This document shows positions 1 to 6,407 of a stretch of 6,407 nucleotides of DNA, one piece after another (within the stretch, counting starts at the first letter, position 1; each line of letters starts with the position of its first letter). Below the pieces are notes generated by a model. That model did no database searches and was not told the DNA's origin. It saw nothing but the letters and a program-made list of their open reading frames with translations. The position numbers were made by a program, and so were the translations under genes. This DNA comes from JBALVO01 sp036961445 (GTDB taxonomy: Bacteria > Pseudomonadota > Gammaproteobacteria > Pseudomonadales > Halieaceae): assembly GCA_036961445.1 (NCBI GenBank), contig JBALVO010000169.1, forward strand, positions 1 to 6,407, in the 5' to 3' direction.

Positions 1-200
1 TTGTCCAGGCGGTAAATTTTAAGCGAGGTTTCTATGGCCTTAAAATCTGCATGTACTTTTTGCACCCGGGCTTCGTCTGCGCGGTTCAGTACAGTGGGGG
101 CAACCACACTGATCAATAATCCCATAATTACCAGCACAACCAGAATTTCCACCAGGGAGAATCCATGCTGCGCTGCTGGGTGTTTGCGGGGGACTTTCAT
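1..200 (-). CDS. gspG: GspG, T2SS major pseudopilin (N-terminal part, runs off left edge)
   Basis: The first 66 residues of the major pseudopilin, which polymerises into the periplasmic pseudopilus that pushes exoproteins through the secretin. The ATG at 198-200 opens a protein starting MKVPRKHPAAQHGFSLVEIL. This is a class III (type IV pilin-like) leader: a basic 13-residue leader ending in Gly13, the prepilin peptidase site G|FSLVE, then Glu at mature position 5 and a hydrophobic helix (about residues 15-35). The helix is followed by the family-typical stretch with APTVLNRADEARVQKVHADF. The leader peptidase (GspO/PilD) is not in the window. The start lies 3 bp past the gspF stop and has no strong Shine-Dalgarno of its own (a weak GGTGA lies in the gspF end), so translation is probably coupled to gspF. 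The C-terminal part, including the calcium-binding region known in the family, lies outside. GspG is preferred over the minor pseudopilins because of the sequence after the helix and its place after gspF. Confidence 0.95.
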   Translation of the reverse strand, partial: MKVPRKHPAAQHGFSLVEILVVLVIMGLLISVVAPTVLNRADEARVQKVHADFKAIETSLKIYRLD

Positions 201-203
201 AGG

Positions 204-1427
204 TCATTTCACCATAGTATTTAAATCGAATATTGGTAGCAGTATAGCCAGCACAATGGTTAACACCATGCCGCCCATAAAAACCACCATCAGTGGCTCA
301 AACAGACTCATCATGGTTCCGAGGGTCATTTCCAGCTCACGTTCCTGGTTGGTCGCAGAGCGTTCCAGCATGGTTTCCAACTCACCGCTGGCTTCACCGC
401 TGGCAACCATGTGAACCATCATTGGAGGAAAACGACCACTGTGTTGCAAGGCTCGATGCAGGCTGCTGCCCTCCTGCACGCGCTCAGCCACCACGATGCT
501 GTCCTCGCGTAGCACAAGATTGGTCAACACCTGTCCGGCGATACGCAGAGATTCCAGTAAAGGGACACCACTGGCCATTAATATACTCAAAGTCGAAGCG
601 AAGCGCGCAGTATCCAGCGCCACCAATAATCGGGATATGCCCGGCGTACTTAGCAGTAAGCGGTGCCAGCGCTTCCTGCGCCGCGGGTTGTTCAGCAATC
701 GCCTGGCAATCACGGCCAGAGCCACCAGGCCAAACAACAACCAGATACCATATTCGCGAAAGAAATCACTAGTAATGATAAGTCCGCGGGTCAACACCGG
801 CAGTTCACGACGGCTGTGAGCAAAGATGCCCACCAACTCCGGCACCACAAAGACCATCAATGCCACCACCACGGCAATGGCCACTCCCACCAGGATAAAA
901 GGATAGATCATAGCCATCTGTAGCTTTTGTCCAGTGTACTGGCGCTGCTCGGTGTAATCGGCAAGCTGCTCCAGCACTGGCCCCAGGTAGCCTGCGTGCT
1001 CACCGGCGTTCACCATGGCGCGATACATCTCGTTGAACGCCTGCGGGAACTCCGCCATAGCGTAGGCCAGGGTATGGCCCTCAGCCACTCGGGAGCGCAC
1101 TTGCAGCAACATACCCTTAATGCGACTACTGCGGCTCTGCTCAGCCGCCGCCTGCAGAGCTTCGTCCAGCGGCAAATTGGATTGCACCAGGGTAGCGAGC
1201 TGCCGGGTGAGCATAGCCAGGTCACCGGCACTGATGCGCGATTGCAGAAAAGGGAGCTGCCACTTGGATTTAGTAGTGGCAGCCTGGCGGTTAGCGACGG
1301 CAACTTCCACCGGGCGCATACTCTGGCTGCGGAGTTGTGAACGAATCTGGCGCTCGGAGTCACCCTCGAGCACACCCTTGACGAGTTTTCCCTCATTGTT
1401 GAGTGCCCGGTACCGGTACGCCGTCAT
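204..1427 (-). CDS. gspF: GspF, T2SS inner-membrane platform protein
   Basis: A polytopic inner-membrane protein of 407 residues, the usual length for GspF/PilC-family platform proteins. In the family it sits at the centre of the inner-membrane complex with GspE, GspL and GspM and is thought to help load pseudopilin subunits into the pseudopilus. The N-terminus MTAYRYRALNNEGKLVKG is typical of GspF. Two repeated T2SSF helical domains occupy about 67-190 and 270-392; each carries the conserved Gly-Glu motif (GEHAGYLGP near 142-150 and GEASGELE near 344-351). Three hydrophobic segments are visible at about 171-197, 226-243 and 373-400, giving the expected three-pass topology. The ATG at 1425-1427 lies 17 bp after the gspE stop. 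The Shine-Dalgarno is poor (only a GGAT about 9 nt upstream), so coupling to gspE is likely. No frameshift or missing block is apparent. Confidence 0.97.
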   Translation of the reverse strand: MTAYRYRALNNEGKLVKGVLEGDSERQIRSQLRSQSMRPVEVAVANRQAATTKSKWQLPFLQSRISAGDLAMLTRQLATLVQSNLPLDEALQAAAEQSRSSRIKGMLLQVRSRVAEGHTLAYAMAEFPQAFNEMYRAMVNAGEHAGYLGPVLEQLADYTEQRQYTGQKLQMAMIYPFILVGVAIAVVVALMVFVVPELVGIFAHSRRELPVLTRGLIITSDFFREYGIWLLFGLVALAVIARRLLNNPRRRKRWHRLLLSTPGISRLLVALDTARFASTLSILMASGVPLLESLRIAGQVLTNLVLREDSIVVAERVQEGSSLHRALQHSGRFPPMMVHMVASGEASGELETMLERSATNQERELEMTLGTMMSLFEPLMVVFMGGMVLTIVLAILLPIFDLNTMVK

Positions 1428-1444
1428 AGCTCAGTAATCCGCAA

Positions 1445-2971
1445 TCAGCCGACCGAAGTCACGCGCATAACTTCTGCAATACTGGTCTCTCCCGCCAATA
1501 CGCGGCGCCGACCATCTTCTTCTATGCCGGGATAATGCTGCCGTGCATGGCGCAACATCTCCTGCTCGCTGGCCCCTTCATAAATCATCAGGCGCAGTGT
1601 CTCGTCAATTTCAATCAATTCATAAACACCGGTACGCCCGCGGTACCCAGTGTAGTTACAGTCTTTGCAACCCTGAGGCTGGAACAAGGTAACCTCGGCA
1701 TCGCCAGCAGCCAAACCCAGCAGTTCATATTCCCCCGCGCTGGGTACAACCGCTTCCTTACATTCATTACACAATAATCGCACCAGGCGCTGGGACATCA
1801 CTGCCAACATGCTTGATGACACCAGGAACGGTTCTACGCCCATATCCTTCAAGCGCATGATCGCGCCGATAGCCGTATTGGTGTGCAGCGTCGATAAAAC
1901 CAGGTGTCCGGTAAGGGAAGCCTGTACCGCAATTTCCCCGGTTTCCAGATCGCGAATCTCCCCCACCATCACCACATCAGGATCCTGTCGCAGAATGGCG
2001 CGCAGTCCTCGGGCGAAAGTCATATCGACTTTGCTATTCACCTGGGTCTGGCCCACTCCCGGCAACATATATTCGATCGGGTCTTCAATCGTGAGTATAT
2101 TGCGCGTCGCTTCATTGATATGTGACAGTCCCGCGTACAAGGTGGTGGTCTTGCCCGAACCGGTCGGCCCGGTCACCAGGATAATGCCATGGGGACTGTG
2201 CAGGAACTTCTTGTAAGCCGCGAGCACCTGTTCATTCATAGCCAGCTGGGACAACTGCAATTGTCCCGCCGCCGTATCGAGCAAGCGCAAAACGACGCGC
2301 TCACCGTGTGCCGAGGGGATGGTAGACATGCGAATATCCACCGCGTGGCCCGCTATTTTTACTGAAATTCGACCATCCTGGGGCACCCGCTTTTCAGCGA
2401 TATCGAGTTTTGCCATAACCTTCAAACGTGACACCAGCAGGGGCGCCAACATGCGCTTGGGCGACAATACTTCTGCCAGTATGCCATCGATCCGATAGCG
2501 CACACTAAGACGATCCTCGAAGGTCTCGATATGAATATCCGAAGCGTGCTCGCGCACAGCCTGGGACAAGATGGCGTTAATGAGGCGAATTATCGGCGCA
2601 TCATCCTCCGCATCCATGAGATCGGCGGACTCGGGAATTTCGTCTGCCAGACGACTGAGGTCGACATCGGCACCGATGTCTTCGGCCATTTGCACCGCCT
2701 CATTGTTATCGCGCTGGTAAGCCAGGGTCAGACGCCGCTGAAATTCAGCATCCGATACGCTCTGCAACCTGAAGGGACCACCCAGAGCGCGCCTCAATTC
2801 GGTCAACACACTTATATCGGGTTGGCCCTGATGCACTATCACCACCTGGTCGCCGCTATCATCGAGCAATACGCCGTAGAGCTTGGCATAAGTGAACGGC
2901 AGACTGCGTCGAGCGCCGGCTGCCGCAGCAACGGGCATCGCCTGGGGCTCGATGTCGGCCAATGCCGTCAA
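1445..2971 (-). CDS. gspE: GspE, T2SS assembly ATPase
   Basis: The cytoplasmic hexameric ATPase that powers pseudopilus assembly, 508 residues, a normal length. A GspL-binding N-terminal domain spans roughly 25-110. The nucleotide-binding domain has all the secretion-ATPase signatures: Walker A GPTGSGKTT (268-276), the Asp box with TIEDPIE (294-300), Walker B PDVVMVGEIRD (331-341) and the His box with TGHLVLSTLHTN (354-365). Two CxxC pairs, Cys401/Cys404 and Cys435/Cys438, form the zinc-binding tetracysteine module that distinguishes GspE from many type IV pilus ATPases. The start is TTG at 2969-2971, overlapping the gspD stop (TTGA) with GGAGG 4 nt upstream. Other in-frame starts are TTG at codon 4 and ATG at codon 12 (2936-2938), both poorly spaced from that Shine-Dalgarno. 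All give an intact protein because recognisable homology starts near LPFTYAK (24-30). Residues 14-20 (VAAAAGA) are encoded by an inverted copy of the repeat in the gspD tail. Confidence 0.97.
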   Translation of the reverse strand: MTALADIEPQAMPVAAAAGARRSLPFTYAKLYGVLLDDSGDQVVIVHQGQPDISVLTELRRALGGPFRLQSVSDAEFQRRLTLAYQRDNNEAVQMAEDIGADVDLSRLADEIPESADLMDAEDDAPIIRLINAILSQAVREHASDIHIETFEDRLSVRYRIDGILAEVLSPKRMLAPLLVSRLKVMAKLDIAEKRVPQDGRISVKIAGHAVDIRMSTIPSAHGERVVLRLLDTAAGQLQLSQLAMNEQVLAAYKKFLHSPHGIILVTGPTGSGKTTTLYAGLSHINEATRNILTIEDPIEYMLPGVGQTQVNSKVDMTFARGLRAILRQDPDVVMVGEIRDLETGEIAVQASLTGHLVLSTLHTNTAIGAIMRLKDMGVEPFLVSSSMLAVMSQRLVRLLCNECKEAVVPSAGEYELLGLAAGDAEVTLFQPQGCKDCNYTGYRGRTGVYELIEIDETLRLMIYEGASEQEMLRHARQHYPGIEEDGRRRVLAGETSIAEVMRVTSVG

Positions 2972-3001
2972 GTGTCCTCCAATGCTGCGGCAGCCGGCGC
3001 T
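2912..3001 (-). repeat. 19-bp perfect inverted repeat bracketing the gspD/gspE junction
   Basis: The arms at 2912-2930 (inside gspE) and 2983-3001 (inside the gspD tail repeat) are exact reverse complements over 19 bp, separated by 52 bp. Repeat copies 2 and 3 of the tandem array match the gspE arm over 18 bp and could pair with it instead. In the mRNA the loop would hold the gspE Shine-Dalgarno, the gspD stop and the gspE TTG. The pairing is seen directly; any regulatory effect is inference. Confidence 0.85.
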
Positions 3002-5085
3002 GCGGCAGCCGGCGCTGCGGCAGCCGGCGCTGCTTCAGCGGTGTCAGCCTCAGCATCGCTGGCGCTGTTTTTTCTTGCTTTCGCGTCTTCCTCCTGGATA
3101 GTTTTCAGGGCTTTGATCTCCGACTCCCACTCAGGCAGCATCGGCAGGTTCTCATCGTCCAGGAACATCAGGCCACGCTCTCGGCGGATGGCCTGCTGAT
3201 CGCGAATATAACGGTATTTGTCAGCGGTTGCGCCAGCCAACTGCTCGTTATCCCGAATGATGCTAGCGCGAATAAATATCAACAAATTACTCTTGGTCAC
3301 CTTTACCGCATCCGTACGGAAAAGCCTGCCCAGGAAAGGTATGTCGCCCAAATAGGGTATCTTCTGGGACGCATCCTGCACGTCGTCCTTGATCAGACCG
3401 CCGAGCACGACGACTCGATTATCCTGCGCCAAAACCTTGGTCTGTATCTTGCGTTCATTGGTAATCAGGTCCGATGCAACCACGGATAAACCACTCAGGC
3501 TGGAGACTTCCTGCGCAATATCCAGCACCACCGAATCACCCTCGTTAATGTGCGGGGTCACGGTCAGGGTAATTCCCACGTTCTCGCGTTCGATTGTCTG
3601 AAAAGGATTTTGTGCACCGTCGCCGCCAGTCCCGGTATTGGTGTAGGAGCCGGTAACAAAGGGCACGTTCTGACCCACGGTTATATAGGCCTCCTGATTA
3701 TCCAGGGTAAGCAGGCTGGGTGTGGACAATATGTTAGCGTTGGTCTGTTCTTTGAGTGCATTGAGAATGACTGTCATGGAAAAGTCGTCGTCTATGGTAC
3801 CCCACCCCATAGACAGGCCCGGTGTACTGGCCAGTGCGCCGGCCAGTGAGCCCAGATCGACTCCGTCATCAGTCGATGCATCATTGTCGCTGGGCGGCAA
3901 TACGGCCTCGGCGATGCTGCGCGCCCGGGCATCACCCGCGTTGATATTGCTACCGTAGAAGCCGTCGTCTTCAGCAAACAACCACTGCAGCCCCAGGTCC
4001 TGACCATCGATAAGTTCCATTTCCACGATAATAGCTTCCACCAGCACCTGGGCACGGCGAATATCCAGGCGGTGGATAACCGCCTCCACTGCCGCCATCT
4101 CATCCGCATCAGCAGTGATGATCAGGGCGTTGGTACCCTCATCTGCCTCGATGGTGGAGGTGTTACTGCCTGAACGCGGCTGCTTTTTACTATCGCCTGT
4201 ATCCAGTTGATTGATATTCTGCATAACACGGGTCAGCACCTCGGCAAGCTCCCCGGCATCTGCATATTCGAGGTAGATCACTTTAACGTTACCGCTTTGT
4301 TCCAATGGCGTATCCATATGTGTAATCAGCTTGCGGATACGCGCGCGCTCCAGCTCATCACCACTGACCAGCACACTGTTGGTACGTGAATCTGCCACCA
4401 ACAGCACCTCCGACTCGGCACCCTTCTTGGCCTCTGACTTGGTGAGCTGATCCAACATTCGCACCACGTCTTCAGCCACCGCATAACGTAACTTAAGGAT
4501 ATCGGTTTGCTGCACAGCAGACTTGTCCATACGCTCGATAATGTTGCGTATCCGGTCAATGTTGGCCGAAACGTCAGAAATAATAATGGCATTGCTGGGG
4601 GCATAGGCCGCCATGTGCGCCTGTTGCGGCACCAGTGGGCGCAATACTGGTATCAGCTTGGCCGCAGAGATGTTTTCCAGGCGTATCACCTGGGTAACGT
4701 ACTCATCGCTGGTTTTGCCACTGTCACCATTACTTACCCCCACCGGTGCCGAGCGGGCATCCTTGCTCTGGATCACCCGCACCACACCACCAGAGGTCAC
4801 GGCGGTATAACCGTGTACTTCCAGTATCGACAGAAACAGCTCGTAAAGTTCCTCGCGCGAAACCGGCTTGGAGGACACCACTTTCACTTTACCTTTAACG
4901 GCGGGGTCCACCACAATAGTTCTGCCGGTGGCCTCTGCTACAAACTTAATCAGCTCCTGGATATCGGTCTCTTTCAAGTTAACCGTATATTCCTGCGCCG
5001 ACAGGGGGGCGATGCCCCACAGCGACACCAGCACAGCCGCGAGGATGGGCGCTCGCACGAACCGGGTTAAGACTCTCACTAACAT
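2968..5085 (-). CDS. gspD: GspD, T2SS outer-membrane secretin
   Basis: The secretin, whose oligomer forms the gated outer-membrane exit channel; 705 residues, within the family range. It begins with a Sec signal peptide: basic n-region, hydrophobic stretch about 12-28, probable cleavage after Ala30 (LSA|QE). No lipobox is seen. The N0 domain (about 32-107) starts with the typical YTVNLKETDIQELIKFVAE. N1-N3 repeats follow (about 130-350), including the Ser/Thr/Asn-rich N3 insertion near 295-312. The secretin core runs from about 345 to 610 and carries NILSTPSLLTLDNQEA, VGQNVPFVTGSY (gate region), VGITLTVTPHI, LGGLIKDDV and the hallmark IPYLGDIPFLGRLFR. A C-terminal segment (about 611-660) resembles the S-domain, the pilotin-docking region in many T2SS secretins; no pilotin gene is in the window. 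The last 30 or so residues are a low-complexity Ala/Pro/acidic tail made by a 15-bp tandem repeat. The ATG at 5083-5085 has AAGGGA 4 nt upstream and lies 19 bp after gspC. Confidence 0.97.
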   Translation of the reverse strand: MLVRVLTRFVRAPILAAVLVSLWGIAPLSAQEYTVNLKETDIQELIKFVAEATGRTIVVDPAVKGKVKVVSSKPVSREELYELFLSILEVHGYTAVTSGGVVRVIQSKDARSAPVGVSNGDSGKTSDEYVTQVIRLENISAAKLIPVLRPLVPQQAHMAAYAPSNAIIISDVSANIDRIRNIIERMDKSAVQQTDILKLRYAVAEDVVRMLDQLTKSEAKKGAESEVLLVADSRTNSVLVSGDELERARIRKLITHMDTPLEQSGNVKVIYLEYADAGELAEVLTRVMQNINQLDTGDSKKQPRSGSNTSTIEADEGTNALIITADADEMAAVEAVIHRLDIRRAQVLVEAIIVEMELIDGQDLGLQWLFAEDDGFYGSNINAGDARARSIAEAVLPPSDNDASTDDGVDLGSLAGALASTPGLSMGWGTIDDDFSMTVILNALKEQTNANILSTPSLLTLDNQEAYITVGQNVPFVTGSYTNTGTGGDGAQNPFQTIERENVGITLTVTPHINEGDSVVLDIAQEVSSLSGLSVVASDLITNERKIQTKVLAQDNRVVVLGGLIKDDVQDASQKIPYLGDIPFLGRLFRTDAVKVTKSNLLIFIRASIIRDNEQLAGATADKYRYIRDQQAIRRERGLMFLDDENLPMLPEWESEIKALKTIQEEDAKARKNSASDAEADTAEAAPAAAAPAAAAPAAAALEDT
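2976..2980 (-). promoter_or_regulatory. Shine-Dalgarno for gspE, inside the gspD end
   Basis: GGAGG lies within the final codons of gspD, 4 nt before the gspE TTG at 2969-2971, which shares TTGA with the gspD stop. It lies in the loop of the 19-bp inverted repeat described separately. Confidence 0.65.
2984..3033 (-). repeat. 15-bp tandem repeat in the 3' end of gspD
   Basis: Three perfect consecutive copies of a 15-bp unit (plus-strand GCTGCGGCAGCCGGC at 2984-2998, 2999-3013 and 3014-3028), followed by a 5-base partial copy. On the coding strand the unit reads Ala-Pro-Ala-Ala-Ala, giving the APAAA repeats of the secretin tail. The unit length is a multiple of three, so copy-number change would lengthen or shorten the tail without a frameshift. 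Confidence 0.95.
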
Positions 5086-5089
5086 TTCG

Positions 5090-5095
5090 TCCCTT
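5090..5095 (-). promoter_or_regulatory. Shine-Dalgarno for gspD
   Basis: AAGGGA 4 nt upstream of the gspD ATG, in the 19-bp gap after gspC. It fixes the secretin start, which also gives a complete signal peptide. Confidence 0.7.
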
Positions 5096-5104
5096 TTCTA
5101 AGTT

Positions 5105-6151
5105 TCACGGAGTCACACCGCCATCCAGGTTCACACTGAGCGTGAGCTGCTGATCGTCTCGTTGTAGATCAAATACCGCCTCGCCGGCTGAACGCATAGC
5201 CTGGTAAAGTCGCATGGTATTCGCCGGATCATCCAGGGCGATACCGTTAATTCCGGTCACCAGGTCTCCGGGTTTGAAGCCAAGTTGCGTAAACTGTGCA
5301 GGATCTTTCCCCGGGGCGATTCGATACCCAAGCAGCTCTCCATCCTCGCGCACAGCACTGACACTGACCACTTCTGCCAATGACTGCGGATTCTGGTACA
5401 GGCGTTGCCGGTAACTCTGCGCCAACGATGTTGCCTGTGCATCCGCGCGTTTATCAATCTGCCCTGGTGCGACCGATGACTTAGCGGCAAGTTTTCTCCT
5501 GATGGCAGGTTCTGGCTGCGATGCCAGTTGACTACCCAGCTCAAACTCCTCGAACAACAGCAATAACTCATAGGTGCCGCCATTATCCAGCACGACCTGG
5601 GTAGGCATTACTTTCGCCAACACCACCTGCCCGGACACCGGCAGCTTGTCTTCAACTGCGTAAATGTCCTGGCTCGATTTGTATTCTATAACCGCGTAGC
5701 CCAACCCTTCGTCAGTGGACGCGACGATGCCGCGTAACTTCAAATCCAGCCGTGTCTCTCTGGCGCCTTTTTCGATGCCCTCCCTGGCGGTGGTACTGGC
5801 CACTATTTCTTCTTCGACGACACCGGTAGCAACCTCCGCTCCAGCCTCGCCAAACAAGTGCCAGGACCGGAGGCGTTCGATATCTACTTCATCAAAGGTG
5901 GCACTAGCGCCTTGTGCAGCCACAGGATTTAGTACCACGATATCAGCAGGAACAGCAACATCAGAGGCGGGAAACAGGGACCAGACCAGTCGCGATAATG
6001 CCAGTACCGCCCACAGGGCAAACAGCACCATTGCCAGCTGGCGCAACCGGGCAACGCGAACCGGCTGGGCCATGCTATGCAAAGCGCCCTCCAGAACATG
6101 GGTTACACGCCCAGTTAGATCACTGGTACTGCTTAGCCATTGGGCCGGCAA
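5105..6151 (-). CDS. gspC: GspC, T2SS inner-membrane coupling protein with PDZ domain
   Basis: A bitopic inner-membrane protein that links the inner-membrane platform to the secretin and helps choose substrates; 348 residues, slightly long for the family. A cytoplasmic N-terminus (1-37) precedes one transmembrane helix at about 38-60. A periplasmic linker with the conserved WHLFG (97-101) follows. The homology region known to bind GspD N0 spans about 133-198 (LDLKLRGIVAS ... YAVIEYKSSQDIYAVEDKLP). A linker and a C-terminal PDZ domain (about 262-342, with YRIAPGKDPAQFTQLGFKPGDLVTGINGI) complete it. The chosen start is TTG at 6149-6151 because AGGGAG lies 6 nt upstream. ATG codon 27 (6071-6073), preceded by GGAGGG at a long spacing of about 13 nt, would give a more usual short cytoplasmic tail and cannot be excluded. 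It is the first gene of the operon, and no gspA/gspB lies beside it. Confidence 0.95.
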   Translation of the reverse strand: MPAQWLSSTSDLTGRVTHVLEGALHSMAQPVRVARLRQLAMVLFALWAVLALSRLVWSLFPASDVAVPADIVVLNPVAAQGASATFDEVDIERLRSWHLFGEAGAEVATGVVEEEIVASTTAREGIEKGARETRLDLKLRGIVASTDEGLGYAVIEYKSSQDIYAVEDKLPVSGQVVLAKVMPTQVVLDNGGTYELLLLFEEFELGSQLASQPEPAIRRKLAAKSSVAPGQIDKRADAQATSLAQSYRQRLYQNPQSLAEVVSVSAVREDGELLGYRIAPGKDPAQFTQLGFKPGDLVTGINGIALDDPANTMRLYQAMRSAGEAVFDLQRDDQQLTLSVNLDGGVTP

Positions 6152-6157
6152 CGCTCA

Positions 6158-6163
6158 CTCCCT
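6158..6163 (-). promoter_or_regulatory. Shine-Dalgarno for gspC (supports the TTG start)
   Basis: AGGGAG on the minus strand, 6 nt upstream of the TTG at 6149-6151. The nearby GTG is out of frame. This site is the main reason for preferring TTG over the ATG at codon 27. Confidence 0.65.
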
Positions 6164-6209
6164 ATTTTCCCAACAGAAACAAGTCTGTAGTGTACTTATA
6201 ATAACCCCG

Positions 6210-6238
6210 ATTATAGGGGGCATAGCCACAAGATAAAA
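6210..6238 (-). promoter_or_regulatory. Candidate sigma70 promoter for the gsp operon
   Basis: A perfect -10 hexamer TATAAT lies at 6210-6215 on the minus strand. The hexamer 17 bp upstream is TTTTAT (6233-6238), a poor -35 match, and there is no extended -10 TG. Transcription would start near 6203, giving a leader of about 50 nt before the gspC TTG. The -10 sits between CCCC and GGGG (6205-6208 and 6216-6219), a small inverted repeat that could bind a protein or form a weak hairpin. A TTTACA at 6279-6284 is a better -35 but has no -10 at proper spacing. A weak -35 would fit dependence on an activator, but that is inference. Confidence 0.4.
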
Positions 6239-6301
6239 CTCTGCAGCAGCAGTATTGTCGCTGGAAATCAGGCAGCAATGTAAAGATTTGTCGGGATATA
6301 T

Positions 6302-6340
6302 AAAAAAATGCCAGGAACCCCCGTATTGCGGGCTCCCGGC
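6302..6340 (-). terminator. Rho-independent terminator after the upstream gene
   Basis: On the minus strand an 11-bp stem, GCCGGGAGCCC pairing with GGGTTCCTGGC (9 Watson-Crick pairs plus two G-U), closes a 9-nt loop. It is followed by A and seven T residues. The stem begins 7 nt after the TGA of the upstream gene. This is a strong intrinsic terminator that would separate the upstream gene from the T2SS operon. Confidence 0.9.
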
Positions 6341-6346
6341 CATGGT

Positions 6347-6407
6347 TCATGCATCCAGCAACTGATAGTAATCAGAGAGGATTTTAGCCACTTCCGGACG
6401 GGAGAAC
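6347..6407 (-). CDS. C-terminal fragment of an unidentified upstream gene
   Basis: The minus strand enters at the right edge in an open frame encoding FSRPEVAKILSDYYQLLDA and ends at TGA (6347-6349). That this is a true gene end is supported by the strong intrinsic terminator that starts 7 nt further on and points the same way. Nineteen residues are too few to assign a family, and I do not recognise it. The frame is open to the window edge, so the start is outside. The terminator between it and gspC suggests a separate transcription unit from the T2SS operon. Confidence 0.7.
   Translation of the reverse strand, partial: FSRPEVAKILSDYYQLLDA

Noticed and set aside
2984..3033. Tandem array as a CRISPR or mobile-element end
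   Set aside because: The 15-bp units are directly adjacent with no spacers, lie in frame within gspD, and have no associated transposase or cas gene.
2531..3199. 222-residue plus-strand open frame antisense to gspE/gspD
   Set aside because: It lies opposite two clearly real genes whose motifs are intact, has no recognisable domain, and its Ala/Gly-rich stretch is just the antisense reading of the 15-bp repeat.
1..6151. Type IV pilus (pilB/pilC) operon as an alternative identity
   Set aside because: A PDZ-containing GspC, a secretin next to the ATPase, the GspE tetracysteine module and the C-D-E-F-G order all fit a T2SS rather than a type IV pilus locus.
5715..6236. 173-residue plus-strand open frame antisense to gspC and extending into the intergenic region
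   Set aside because: Ser/Thr/Arg-rich composition typical of an antisense shadow, no family features, and it covers the well-supported gspC.
6252..6284. Alternative promoter using TTTACA (6279-6284)
   Set aside because: The -35 is good, but the hexamer at 17-bp spacing is GCGACA and the nearest plausible -10 (CAATAC) is 21 bp away, outside the usual range.
6162..6350. 62-residue minus-strand open frame whose ATG overlaps the stop of the upstream gene (ATGA)
   Set aside because: The overlap looks like translational coupling, but the frame runs straight through the strong intrinsic terminator and the encoded peptide has no recognisable features.

Overview
The window holds the promoter-proximal half of a type II secretion system (T2SS, general secretory pathway) operon, all on the minus strand. 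Read from high to low coordinates it encodes gspC (inner-membrane coupling protein), gspD (outer-membrane secretin), gspE (cytoplasmic ATPase), gspF (inner-membrane platform protein) and the start of gspG (major pseudopilin), which runs off the left edge. The C-D-E-F-G order, lengths and motifs are those of a standard proteobacterial T2SS. The protein sequences and moderately high GC suggest a gammaproteobacterium, possibly a marine or environmental one. That placement is a judgement from sequence character, not a database match.

Layout from the right edge: the last 19 codons of an unidentified minus-strand gene (6347 to the edge) are followed by a strong intrinsic terminator (6302-6340). About 150 bp of non-coding DNA then carries a perfect TATAAT -10 hexamer but only a weak -35, a plausible operon promoter. 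gspC follows with a TTG start and a good Shine-Dalgarno. After it come gspD (19-bp gap), gspE (TTG start, overlapping the gspD stop by 4 bp), gspF (17-bp gap) and gspG (3-bp gap). The tight spacing argues for one transcript. The later genes (gspH onward) are expected beyond the left edge but cannot be seen.

How the parts work together: folded exoproteins in the periplasm are recruited through GspC and the N-domains of GspD. GspE hydrolyses ATP on the cytoplasmic face. GspF, in the inner membrane, is thought to convert this into addition of GspG pseudopilin subunits, and the growing pseudopilus pushes substrate out through the GspD channel.

I see no undescribed system here. The most unusual feature is at the gspD/gspE junction. 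The secretin ends in a low-complexity Ala/Pro tail encoded by three perfect 15-bp tandem repeats. An exact 19-bp inverted copy of that repeat sequence lies about 40 bp inside gspE, so the mRNA could form a long GC-rich stem whose 52-nt loop contains the gspD stop, the gspE Shine-Dalgarno and the gspE TTG start. No RNA genes, CRISPR arrays, insertion sequences or attachment sites were seen.
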